Part shown: positions 43,902 to 56,982 of the stretch, piece by piece
Layout of the letters: each line of letters starts with the position of its first letter
Numbering within the stretch: position 1 is the first letter of the stretch
Origin: Brienomyrus brachyistius
Taxonomy: Eukaryota; Chordata; Actinopteri; Osteoglossiformes; Mormyridae
DNA length: 64,000 nt
Direction: 5' to 3'
Assembly: GCF_023856365.1 (NCBI RefSeq)
Contig: NC_064540.1
Location: forward strand, 25,908,474-25,972,473
The notes under the pieces: model-generated
The model's database searches: none
The model's input: only the letters and a program-made list of their open reading frames with translations
What the model was told of the DNA's origin: nothing
Program-made: the position numbers and the translations under genes

Positions 43902-46900
43902 ATTTTAGTCACAATCTCTGTCCATTTGCAAGTATTTCTAGATTCCCTCATTGCTCAGTTGGCATCACACTCTAGCAGCCAATGAAATCATTTTGATATT
44001 ATCAACCACTTGCGCTCAAATAATTTTACACAGTAGCGAAAGAGAAATGATTTTCAGGGTTAAGTACATGGTGGTAAGTCATCTGTTAAGTGAGTGCATA
44101 TGGGTGAAAAGTATCTTAAAGGCTTGTCAAATAATCAAAATGACCCACTGAAGCATTTTCGACTCAATTAAGGTCCTTCCTTAGCAAGTGCGTATGAGAG
44201 TACAGGATTGCCAAGGATCTGGAAGCTAATGCATTTTCAACATCCTGTGCACAATGGCCATCCCCTTTTAAAGTCAAACGACGCTGCTGAACAGAATGCT
44301 GCTCCTACAAATTGAATTATTCACAGGGGGGGGCTAGTAGGGTACGCCATCCATTTCCCAAGCTGTGTTGAGTGGGGAGTTCTGCGCGCTGCCATGAATT
44401 ATTGACAAATGCAATTTTGAGCTGGGAACAAAAGTGCAATCACATGACAGGAGTATTTGGTGCCGGGGGGATATCAGATACTGTAACAAGTGGCTCATCT
44501 GTGAAGTAACGTTTAAAAAAGTAAGCAGAAACATCACAGTAACTGTCTGGGAATGCTGCCACCGTACCTTTAAGATGCCCCCATAGGGCTTCTAGATCAT
44601 ACGTTTGCACTGATTACTTCAATGACAGTCAAAGTTCATTATTTCCAAGGTCATTGGCCTGCTAATGAACATCGATGCATTAATGACAAGAGACACCTAT
44701 GAAATACAATCGACAAGGTCTGACTTCATCAAAATAAACTTTGCATGGTTCTTCAGAAAGCAAAGCCTCTAGGTTTTTTCCGTCATTCCAGGGAGACAGT
44801 ACTTCGGTGAGAAGCTGAAATCATTAGTTACGCCATTTGCCTTCACAAAAGCCAGTGGGCAGTAATTGGGTATTTAAATCAGGTTCAGAGCTACGTTCAG
44901 TCCAACAATAGTTGATTGCCAATTTCTCCTTTACTATAACTACCGACCCTGACCGCCTGGCCAGCATTGTTTCACCGTATCTGTTAGATTGCAGGCAGAA
45001 GCCTCTTCTTTTCTGCATTTAATACAGTATGCAAAATTTCTCCACCATATACCACGTGCAAATGATTCAACCTTGGGCCTGACCATATACCTGTCTTAAC
45101 CACACACTGAGGGAGAGTAGGTTCTGCCAGGAACATGCAAAACACCATGCAATACCACGCTGGTGCAAAACACTACATTGTATTGGATCTGTTTAGATGA
45201 TGTGCCTGGGAATGGGGGCAAAGACGGAGCAGCCAGGGAGATCTATCCTTCCAGCCTGGAGCCCATCTTATATTCTGACAGGCCTTCGAAATTCCCTTCC
45301 AGGGTCAGGCCCTTCAGGGCTTCCATTCCTGGCTATTCCTTCTCTTCATCTTTTTTCTTATTTTTTTTGCAAGTCACATAAATGCTGAATGCTGGCGTAC
45401 TGCATGTGTACGTGTGTACGAACATAATATCATCTAGATTTCCTTTTCAATTTGCTAACCTATTTATAGCATAAATGAAAGCGAAAGAACCATTGAAGTA
45501 TCCCTAGTCACTTAATGGAATCTAGCCCTTGTATGAATGTAAACACTAATGAGGTCAGTCAGCCAGGCAGCCACAGCTTCAGGAGCTGCTGCAGGAAAAG
45601 AGGGAAGAAGAAAAGTGGCTTGTTAAGCTCTAACCAGAAAGATATAGTCCTTGGTGTTTGGAATGATGTTTAAATAATATTTATCGGACACTTGAAAATC
45701 AAGGTTGATAAGCGCTGTTTAGATTGAATCTGTTTTGTGCTGGTGCTCTAGACGTAGCTGTGGTTGAAGCTGCTAACTCGTGTGCCTCGGATCCATTTGA
45801 ACGTAATCGAAGGTTCTTCCTGTGAAGAAAGCAAACAGGGCCCTGACATCTTCAAACTGGAGAGGGTAGTTTATAGATACTTAATATTTATCTGCTTCAC
45901 CCAGCCTTTCCCTCTTAAGCATACAGAATTAACACCTGTGATTTAACCTTCATACTGTACAGCAAACGGATATGAATAAAAAAAGACTGTTCTTTTATTT
46001 TTTTGCATAAGACATTGCAGAGCAACGACAATTTGGAATTCCATCAGTGCCCGAGAGTGTGGTAAGACAGTGATTTCTGTCAAAAGCTTCATATTTTCCT
46101 ATGAGAATTACACACCAATTTATAGCATAGTATTTCATTAGGCTACCCATCTATTTTTTTACATTAAAGTAGCATATTTTTAGATATAAAAAGTTGCAGG
46201 TGAACTGCAATCCTGTGGAGATGAGTGTGAGGTTATTCTGGATTTTTTAAAATAAAAAATAAGATCATTGTAATTGCTCCTTCCTAATTGAGAAAAACTG
46301 CATATTTCATGTGGTGAGAGATTATTTGTGTACTGTAAGTAACATCCCCATTCTGTCTGCATGTGGCTTTAAATACATTCACCCTCTTCATATTTGAGCC
46401 AGTTTAAAAGCAGATGCAGTACAGTAAATAACACAAAGAAAACCACCAGTAATGTACAGTATGATTTTCTATATGCGAGGCTTTAAAAATTGTGCTTGAC
46501 CTCTGTAAACATTCTCATATTTGGTGGTAAATACTTTTTATGAATATGGAGGGTACACCAGAAGGTCTCCAAGGCCTCTTTCTCCCTCAGTATTTGTTGC
46601 TACACCTTTGTCATTCCATGATCATGTCCCTGCCATGGGCTAGTTACCTTGTATAGGTAGAAGAGGAAAGTTCTATCCTTAGTGTAAAGGTGCATTCACG
46701 TGACTTAATTGTCAATATAAGTTGGTGCCTCCTTCAGAGGCATTGAATCAATTTCTGAATAGTTATCAGTTACTGCTCAATGTCATAATGTAAACACTCA
46801 GTTTTCAAAATGCTAGTGGAGGCGTATGACATCCTGCAAGCTTCTTTTGTGCGTATTAAGTTGCAGCAATCCTCTACACTTAGATTTTCTGGGTTCCCCT

Positions 46901-48227
46901 CCCCAGATAAACAGGAATGAATCCCACACCCAGTCTTTAATTACATTGCCGAATTAAGTGTTAGCTGCACAATATAATCCATGATGTGTATCATTGGCTT
47001 CTGGCAGACAGAATTCACGGATCCACCGCCTGATGCAGCAGTCAATAAATGAAACGAATGTGATTCTTTATTCCTCCTTGCAAGAATGAACTGTCTTCCT
47101 AATCTTAATCCATCAAAGTCAGAACTGCCAACATGCGTAGGATTCCAATCTAGGATTTTCACGCATTCTTTTGGAGCCCCTTTGCAACATCCAGAATTCT
47201 CAGAACATGTAGCATAGGTATTACAGGTATTACATGTAGCATAGGTATTAGTTACTTGGACAGCTTTAACCAAATACCAAACTTTCCCAAAAGCAGTCTG
47301 AGTATAAGTATAAATTTCTCAGCATCACAGAAAACAATTTTGATCAATGATCGATGGTACATTATTACACAAATGCAAATATCTGTGCCACTTCTGAAAA
47401 AATTCTGTTGTCATCTCATAATTAATTCACATAATTATAAACAAATACAAATATGCATATGAATGCAATTGCCACATATGACAAGCTATACAAAGACAGC
47501 GGAATAAATAACTAGGTTTGCAGTGTAATATTAATCCCATAAAACCCGTGACTTAGTGGGCAAGCTAATATTAATGAAAATGCTATTATGGTTGTCCCTA
47601 CTAAGCTCCATACCAAAGCAATTGGGGCAGAGAATGCAATCTATAGTCCTCTCCATGTTTGAAAACTTGTTTGAAATAATGATGTTGTCCATTGACCCTC
47701 AACTTCTGTACAACCAATGCAATTTCACTTAATTAACAGGGGATCCGCTCCCTTTCTTACAATTAAATGTGCTCTGTGAAGCATGGCCATATGCCAAGCG
47801 CACTTCAGGAATGAACTGAAAGTCAGCATTAGGCTACATGTGATGTATGGGCTGCAGGGATGCTCTTTGTAACCTATCGGTGTCCCCATTTTGCAGTACA
47901 GTACGGTTCACATAAATTCACGTGGATGAAGAATTAAATTAAAATAATAGACACTAAAACTGAGGAAATTCATCAGTTTTCATTTATTTATTCATTCATT
48001 CAATCATTCATTCACCTTTCCAAAAAATGTACAAAAATATGGCTCGTGTCAGTGTGGAGCAACTAGTCATGCTGTTCATACACTATCTGGCCATCAACTT
48101 TCAAATCACAGTCCTCAGTAGATTTTTGCTGAGCATTAATCGTGTAATTATCACAAAATGAATAATTATAAAAATGATTTTTTAATAAAAAAATATCACT
48201 AAATGTAGGTTTAAAAACCGACTTTTA

Positions 48228-48548
48228 GTGGTAGTGGGGGGGGGGGGTTATCCCAGAGGCTACAGGTACAAGGGAGAAAACAATCCAGTATGGTGGTCAC
48301 CCATCACAGGGCACACTCACACCCCATTCATTCACACATGCATACCTACACACAACTTGGTAACTCCAATGGACCTCAGCGTGTTTTTGTTTTTGGACTG
48401 TTGGTGGTTACTGGAATAACTGGAGACAACCCCACAACAACATGGGGTAAATATGCAAACTCCACACACAGGGAACCCTGCCGGAAAGTCAAACAGAGTC
48501 CCAGAGGTGTGAGGCGACAGTGCTAACCACTGCACCACCGTGCCTCCC
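48228..48548 (-). mobile_element. Diverged near-full SINE copy ((GGAT)n-tailed family)
   Basis: In plus orientation it starts in a poly-G tract (48236-48246) and ttatcccagaggctacagg, continues through the body (gggcacactcacaccccatt, tggtaactccaatggacctc) and ends at tgctaaccactgcaccaccg, the reverse complement of the A-box head. The tail has been lost. The flanks share only ccgactt (48218-48224 and 48547-48553). Confidence 0.75.
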
Positions 48549-51500
48549 GACTTGCAAAACATACAGAAATCAAATTATATTATAAAGTCTTTGTTTTTAG
48601 TTGTTTTTACAAAAACACTGAGCCAATAGCTGCATCTCCTTCAAAAGGCTCATAGACATTACCACTCAAATAAACTGTTATCTCAGCTAACATTAATTGT
48701 GGAGAAGTCCACATTATGATATGACTTTGTTCATAATAAGCTAAAAATGACAGGCCTTATAGTTACCTTTTCCTATATATCCTGATTTTGTGCTGGATAG
48801 GAGGTTATGCTTAATACATACTAATACATACAGCATGTCCACATTCATTTCAGTTGCAAAGCCTCTATTATTATTCTTGTGCTTAAGGTATTGTTAAGAT
48901 TTCTACAGCTAGCTGGTTAATATATAGAACTTTGCACCATCAATAGAAAAATGAAAATTAATTTTTCAAACTCTGAGAAATGAGAAGTTGTACGGATTAC
49001 AGATCTTCCTGGACTGGACCCTTCTGGAAGGTGGTACAGCAAGGGGCTGGATTATTTTTTGGCCTCATAGAGTCTTTCACACACAAGGTCTTAATTTAGA
49101 GATTGAGCTGGAGCCAACTGAGTGAAAATATCTGCCAATAAGTAATGATGCAGGACCGACAACAAACATTATGGATACTATTTAGTTTAACCCTGTTTAT
49201 GTTGAGGATCTTCAGTCCAGCAAAAAAAAAAAAAAACACATGGTTCTCACATTTGTGCATCGCTGAGGATTTTAAGTTATTTATTATTTTTTTTTTTGCT
49301 GGTGTTAATTTATGTGATCGGATCCTGGAGTTTTTTAATGGAGAAATGTGTCACCCAGATGATGGGATGTCTCAGTGATGATCAATGCCGCTAATTAAGC
49401 ATGAACGTTATTTATGGTTCAAAATGTTAAGCTCATATTCTGTGATTACTCAGGGAATGATTCGTTTAGAGGCAGACAGACCAATTCCATGGAGCACTGC
49501 CATGTCGTCTCAGATTTTGTTTATAAGGGGCTGTTGCTTTTGCGTGTCCCCCTAGTGGTCAGAAAAATTCCACGTGGGGGGCACTGAACTCCACATGAGA
49601 TTCTCCAAGGGACAGCTCGCCTTTCATCAGCAAGTCTTTCACGTGTTATTCTCCGAGGAACCATCTTGATCCTTGGGCTAATCTGTAATAAACCGGCATG
49701 TTCTGGCGCCTTTCTCCCATGTGGGTGCATACGCCTGCTCAAGGTTAAAGAGAGCGCAATTCCCCTTTCAAATCACTGAGATTTCACGGGAACTATTACA
49801 TCAGCATTCATTCCACACCTCATTTACTGTAAGGCCACGCTTCGTCATTGACTGGTCATTAAAGCTTTATGGTCGCCGTCTACGCCAATATGGTTGCTGA
49901 TGGTCGACCTGAAGTGGACCTTGGTGCCTTGTACGCAGCAGTGGCACATTGTAGCTCAGCTTCACCAGATTTTATCTCAGTTGCACAAATTTAAATGACC
50001 AGTGGGTGGACGGTCTGTGCTCCCAAAGTGAATTCTGAGAGGAACCCGCATAGGAGAGTGATGACCCCAAGTGCATTAATCGCCTGTCCAAGAGACCCAA
50101 TTTTCTCATTAGGGTCAATGAATCACACCCCGAACTCTGGCAAATGAAGTCTCTCAGAGTGGCGGGATCACAGACAGCCATGGGACTTGGTCTGGAGGCC
50201 TCACGTCGGCTTTAGGGAGAAAGGTTACAACCACTTTAGATTATTTATTCAGGAAGCAGATTCCACTGAAAGATTGAAGAACAAAAGGTCAGGATAAATA
50301 CTGAATGCGTGTATGGGAACAAAGGATCACAATAATGAGGCTGCTGCCATTTCTCCTGTATTTTTTGTGAACACAAACCTGTTTTTTTTGGCTGATAATG
50401 GGTGGCATATGCAATATGCATCTAAACTACTAAAAACAACATGGGAAAAGTGTGGGAAAGGCTTTAGTTTAATTAGCAGTACTTTGCATTGATATGAAGA
50501 GCATCATTTATTGTACTGTTGAACCCACTGAATTGAATGTTTTAGATTAGGGAAGAATACAGAGAAATTGGATCTGTCAGGATAACATTTCTGCCTTTCC
50601 TGTTTGTGAACGTCAACGTTGCAATTATTTTTATCTTAATATAGTCATCATGATTTTATTGATCTGTCTATTCCGTGCAATTTTAATTCCGTTTCCCATG
50701 CAAATTTAGTTCTGTTTTTGCGTATCTGTCCCAAAACACTGTTCCCACCAAAATCATACATCTGGTGTAGTCAAAAGCTACACTGACATCTTGTCTGACA
50801 TGATATGGCCGACCTCAAAATAGGCTTAGCTCCTCCAATTACAACGCTCCACTTGCTTTCTTATCAATTTCACTTGGCATCTTGCCAGGAGAAATGCAAC
50901 TTGTTTGTCTTTACTGTTCCGTAATGGAATTGATAGGTAAGTGTGGGCACAAGGGAAATAGCATATCTGACCTCTACAGCCCATTGCGTTATACCTCCTC
51001 ATTTTAACAGTGAAAGTAGGAAATGTAACGCATATATACATAGAAAAGTATGCAAATGAACATTAAATAAGGTCATGCACAAAAATTCCAGTCCTCTGTT
51101 TCCTTCTTTCATTATAAAAATGCACAAATTTATGTATTCTGTGTGACATATTCATTTCCATCTGCATGTCACGCTTGCTTGTTTTGACTAAGATTTGCTG
51201 TCCTGCTTATCCAGCCTCTGATTTGAGAGTGTTTTATCCTGAAAAAAGAAATCTGCCTCTGCTCAAGTGGGTTTTGCCAATTCATTCTTTTAATATAATA
51301 TAATCTTCGACATTTACTCAATGCTAATGCTGCAAGGGCTAACGGCATAGCGATTTAGGGCAATGTTTTCAATGCATGGGTGGCTTATGAATATATAAGA
51401 CCCCCTGCCTTAAGCCTGCTGTCAGTGGCAAAGGGAAACTTCCAAAAGCTGAATAAAAGATTTGCTGGAGTATAAAATTGAAAATGAACAATGGTGTGGC

Positions 51501-52312
51501 AAGGATCTTTCCAACGGACAAGTGATATTCAGGCAGAAAAGCAGAACAGGATTATGACTGGGGACTGACTTGAGTAACTTTGAAAACACAACTTTGGCTC
51601 GAGCAGCTAAATGGAAAACAGCTTGTTTGAAAATCTCTTTTCTTCAGTTTTAGTGACTATGGAAGCTGTTCTAGGGCCAGACCTGCCTAAACACTTCAAA
51701 GGAGGATGAGCCCCTGTTAATCCAGGAAAGTCCAGCCCATGCAGATCCCATATGGAGGTCATTTGTTAGTCAGCTGAGGACCCCCACCAACAAAAGGAAC
51801 TGTACCATTCCATCACTGGCTCCTTTATACAGTATTATACAATGACTTTGGTAAATACCATTTTCTTATTGGTCCAGAGACGTCACATGGGAGTTGACTG
51901 TTTTCGTATAACCGCACAGGTAGTTCCGGCAGACTAAAAACATTTTAACGTTATTGTTATTTTAAAATGTGAATGTTGTTTATTAAACATGTTAACATAA
52001 AAACTTGTAACGGTCAGAAAGTCATGTTCGCACAAGCTCCCACTCTGTGAAATGTCCTTCTGAGGTACTCCACATGGCATGTAGCTTGTTTTTAAACCTA
52101 CATTTAGTGATAAACCCTTGTTTTATGCAGAGGCTTTGTTTGAACTTCGTGTTGTTTGTTAGACCGTAGCTGAAAGAATATACATAGTTAATCTGTAATT
52201 CAAATTAGTTTTTATATATTGTATATATCACTTTTATGTCCACCTAAGTTGTTTCCTGTTTACAAGCAAATTTTTTACTTAATTATTTTACTTAATTCTC
52301 AATATCTCTTAA

Positions 52313-52316
<4 letters not shown>

Positions 52317-52370
<54 letters not shown>
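52317..52370. repeat. (ATCT)n microsatellite
   Basis: About 13 tetranucleotide units followed by ccatcc are seen directly. It lies about 600 bp before the minisatellite. Confidence 0.95.
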
Positions 52371-52371
<1 letters not shown>

Positions 52372-52963
52372 CATCCTTATTGGGAGGTGAGATTATTGTG
52401 CTGGAATTTTATTTTTAATGAGCAACTGAAGAATAATCTCATCATGATGCATCTTTTATGAGCCGTTTTCCTTCTGCATATATCGTTCACGTTCACATTC
52501 CCAGAAGCCAAAGTGGGCTCCGGATACACTTCCTTGGAGCAGGCCCCCATGCTTGTGCTGCACGGGAGGCAATCGGTGAAGGTCACAGGGACAATAACCT
52601 CCATGCAGCCACATACAGAGAGGAGAGTGAGGTGACACACAGGTGTCATTTGGAAGTGCAAAGCCTCCCAGTGTGGGACTAATGAACTAGCACGTGCGGC
52701 ACACATGGCTACCACCAAGCTGTGCCCCCCCACCCACCAAGTCAGTACCACATCTGTCCCCTTGCATAGAAAAAAAACCTCTCCTTCTCATTGTTCTTCA
52801 GTCATTGTTCCCACACACCGCCCTGGTTGCCTAAGATTTATGCTGTCTGTGTAATTACCTGAAGCCTATTCATTGCCTACAGAACGCTCAAGGATTCCTG
52901 GCAATAACTGACAAAATGGTTTCTTGTAAAAGTGCCACGATCTGTATTAGCTGGGGAAAATAT

Positions 52964-55900
52964 ATGATTAGGACTAGGTAGGGCTTTAGGTTATCATAGG
53001 TCTGGGTAGAGGTTTGGGTTACTTATGGTTATGGTTAGGACTAGGTAGGGCTTTGGGTTATCATAGGTCTGGATAGAGGTTTGGGTTACTTATGGTTATG
53101 GTTAGGACTAGGTAGGGCTTTGGGTTATCATAGGTCTGGATAGAGGTTTGGGTTACTTATGGTTATGGTTAGGACTAGGTAGGGCTTTGGGTTATCATAG
53201 GTCTGGATAGAGGTTTGGGTTACTTATGGTTATGGTTAGGACTAGGTAGGGCTTTGGGTTATCATAGGGCTGGGTAGGGGTTTGGGTTACTTATGGTTAT
53301 GATTAGGACTAGGTAGGGCTTTGGGTTATCATAGGTCTGGGTAGAGGTTTGGGTTACTTATGGTTATGGTTAGGACTAGGTAGGGCTTTAAGTTATCATA
53401 GGTCTGGATAGAGGTTTGGGTTACTTATGGTTATGATTAGGACTAGGTAGGGCTTTGGGTTATCACACAGTAGGTCTGGGTAGGGGTTTGGGATACTTAT
53501 GATTATGATTAGGACTAGGTAGGGCTTTGGGTTATCATAGGTCTGGGTAGGGGTTTGGGTTACTTATGGTTATGATTAGGACTAGGCAGGGCTTTGGGTT
53601 ATCATAGGGCTGGGTAGGGGATTGGGTTACTTATGGTCATGATTAGGACTAGGTAGGGCTTTGGGTTATCATAGGGCTGGGTAAGGGTTTGGGTTACTTA
53701 TGGTTATGATTAGGTCTAGGTAGAGCTTTGGGTTATCATAGGGCTGGGTAGGGGTTTGGGTTACTTATGGTTATGATTAGGTCTAGGTAGGGCTTTGGGT
53801 TATCATAGGGCTGGGTAGGGGTTTGGGTTACTTATGGTTATGATTAGGTGTAGGTAGGGCTTTGGGTTATCATAGGGCTGGGTAGGGCTTTGGGTTACTT
53901 ATGGTTATGATTAGGACTAGGTAGGGCTTTGGGTTATCATAGGGCTGGGTAGGGGTTTGGGTTACTTATGGTTATGATTAGGTCTAGGTAGGGCTTTGGG
54001 TTATCATAGGGCTGGGTAGGGGTTTGGGTTACTTATGGTTATGATTAGGACTAGGTAGGGCTTTGGGTTATCATAGGGCTGGGTAGGGGTTTGGGTTACT
54101 TATGGTTATGATTAGGTCTAGGTAGGGCTTTGGGTTACCATAGGGCTGGGTAGGGGTTTGGGTTACTTATGGTTATGATTAGGTCTAGGTAGGGCTTTGG
54201 GTTATCATAGGGCTGGGTAGGGGTTTGGGTTACTTATGGTTATGATTAGGTGTAGGTAGGGCTTTGGGTTATCACACAGTAGGTCTGGGTAGGGGTTTGG
54301 GTTACTTATGATTATGATTAGGACTAGGTAGGGCTTTGGGTTATCATAGGTCTGGGTAGGGGTTTGGGTTACTTATGGTTATGATTAGGACTAGGCAGGG
54401 CTTTGGGTTATCATAGGGCTGGGTAGGGGATTGGGTTACTTATGGTCATGATTAGGACTAGGTAGGGCTTAAGGGTTATCATAGGGCTGGGTAGGGGTTT
54501 GCGTTACTTATGGTTATGATTAGAACTAGGTAGGGGTTTGGGTTATTATAGGTTTGGGTAAGGTTTTGGGTTACTTATGGTCATGATTAGGACTAGGTAG
54601 GGCTTTGGGTTATCATAGGGCTGGGTAGGGGTTTGGGTTACTTATGGTTATGGTTAGGACTAGGTAGGGCTTTGGGTTATCATAGGTCTGGATAGAGGTT
54701 TGGGTTACTTATGGTTATGGTTAGGACTAGGTAGGGCTTTGGGTTATCATAGGTCTGGATAGAGGTTTGGGTTACTTATGGTTATGGTTAGGACTAGGTA
54801 GGGCTTTGGGTTATCATAGGGCTGGGTAGGGGTTTGGGTTACTTATGGTTATGATTAGGACTAGGTAGGGCTTTGGGTTATCATAGGTCTGGGTAGAGGT
54901 TTGGGTTACTTATGGTTATGGTTAGGACTAGGTAGGGCTTTTGGTTATCATAGGTCTGGATAGAGGTTTGGGTTACTTATGGTTATGATTAGGACTAGGT
55001 AGGGCTTTGGGTTATCACACAGTAGGTCTGGGTAGGGGTTTGGGATACTTATGATTATGATTAGGACTAGGTAGGGCTTTGGGTTATCATAGGGCTGGGT
55101 AGGGGTTTGGGTTACTTATGGTTATGATTAGGTCTAGGTAGGGCTTTGGGTTATCATAGGGCTGGGTAGGGGTTTGGGTTACTTATGGTTATGATTAGAA
55201 CTAGGTAGGGGTTTGGGTTATTATAGGTTTGGGTAAGGTTTTGGGTTACTTATGGTCATGATTAGGACTAGGTAGGGCTTTGGGTTATCATAGGGCTGGG
55301 TAGGGGTTTGGGTTACTTATGGTTATGATTAGGACTAGGTAGGGCTTTGGGTTACCATAGGGCTGGGTAGAGGTTTGGGTTACTTATGGTCATGATTAGG
55401 ACTAGGTAGGGCTTTGGGTTATCATAGGGCTGGGTAAGGGTTTGGGTTACTTATGGTTATGATTAGGTCTAGGTAGAGCTTTGGGTTATCATAGGGCTGG
55501 GTAGGGGTTTGGGTTACTTATGGTTATGATTAGGTCTAGGTAGGGCTTTGGGTTATCATAGGGCTGGGTAGGGGTTTGGGTTACTTATGGTTATGATTAG
55601 GTGTAGGTAGGGCTTTGGGTTATCATAGGGCTGGGTAGGGCTTTGGGTTACTTATGGTTATGATTAGGACTAGGTAGGGCTTTGGGTTATCATAGGGCTG
55701 GGTAGGGGTTTGGGTTACTTATGGTTATGATTAGGTCTAGGTAGGGCTTTGGGTTATCATAGGGCTGGGTAGGGGTTTGGGTTACTTATGGTTATGATTA
55801 GGACTAGGTAGGGCTTTGGGTTATCATAGGGCTGGGTAGGGGTTTGGGTTACTTATGGTTATGATTAGGTCTAGGTAGGGCTTTGGGTTACCATAGGGCT

Positions 55901-56982
55901 GGGTAGGGGTTTGGGTTACTTATGGTTATGATTAGGTCTAGGTAGGGCTTTGGGTTATCATAGGGCTGGGTAGGGGTTTGGGTTACTTATGGTTATGATT
56001 AGGTGTAGGTAGGGCTTTGGGTTATCACACAGTAGGTCTGGGTAGGGGTTTGGGTTACTTATGATTATGATTAGGACTAGGTAGGGCTTTGGGTTATCAT
56101 AGGTCTGGGTAGGGGTTTGGGTTACTTATGGTTATGATTAGGACTAGGCAGGGCTTTGGGTTATCATAGGGCTGGGTAGGGGATTGGGTTACTTATGGTC
56201 ATGATTAGGACTAGGTAGGGCTTAAGGGTTATCATAGGGCTGGGTAGGGGTTTGCGTTACTTATGGTTATGATTAGAACTAGGTAGGGGTTTGGGTTATT
56301 ATAGGTTTGGGTAAGGTTTTGGGTTACTTATGGTCATGATTAGGACTAGGTAGGGCTTTGGGTTATCATAGGGCTGGGTAGGGGTTTGGGTTACTTATGG
56401 TTATGATTAGGACTAGGTAGGGCTTTGGGTTACCATAGGGCTGGGTAGAGGTTTGGGTTACTTATGGTCATGATTAGGACTAGGTAGGGCTTTGGGTTAT
56501 CATAGGGCTGGGTAAGGGTTTGGGTTACTTATGGTTATGATTAGGTCTAGGTAGAGCTTTGGGTTATCATAGGGCTGGGTAGGGGTTTGGGTTACTTATG
56601 GTTATGATTAGGTCTAGGTAGGGCTTTGGGTTATCATAGGGCTGGGTAGGGGTTTGGGTTACTTATGGTTATGATTAGGTCTAGGTAGGGCTTTGGGTTA
56701 TCATAGGGCTGGGTAGGGGTTTGGGTTACTTATGGTTATGATTAGGTGTAGGTAGGGCTTTGGGTTATCATAGGGCTGGGTAGGGGTTTGGGTTACTTAT
56801 GGTTATGATTAGGTCTAGGTAGGGCTTTGGGTTATCATAGGGCTGGGTAGGGGTTTGAGTTACTTATGGTTATGATTAGGTCTAGGTAGGGCTTTGGGTT
56901 ATCATAGGGCTGGGTAGGGGTTTGGGTTACTTATGGTTATGATTAGGTCTAGGTAGGGCTTTGGGTTATCATAGGGCTGGGT
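52964..56982 (+). repeat. 67-bp minisatellite array, about 60 units
   Basis: Successive ctaggtaggg blocks start at 53041, 53108 and 53175, giving a 67-bp unit; 4,019 bp divides into about 60 units. Each unit reads ctaggtagggctttgggtta, tcatag, a variable gtctggatagagg or ggctgggtagggg block, then tttgggttacttatggttat and g(a/g)ttagga. Two main subtypes differ at the variable block. Some units carry a 5-bp insertion (tatcacacagtagg, at 53461, 55013 and others). The plus strand is G-rich and has frequent stops, so no open frame crosses it. It begins abruptly after aaaatat and ends at gctgggtcctgcattc. Confidence 0.97.

Noticed and set aside
52317..52370. Open frame with isoleucine-tyrosine-leucine-serine repeats
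   Set aside because: Translation of the (ATCT)n microsatellite.
52964..56982. CRISPR-like array
   Set aside because: The units are continuous 67-bp tandem repeats without unique spacers, in a vertebrate setting; it is a minisatellite.
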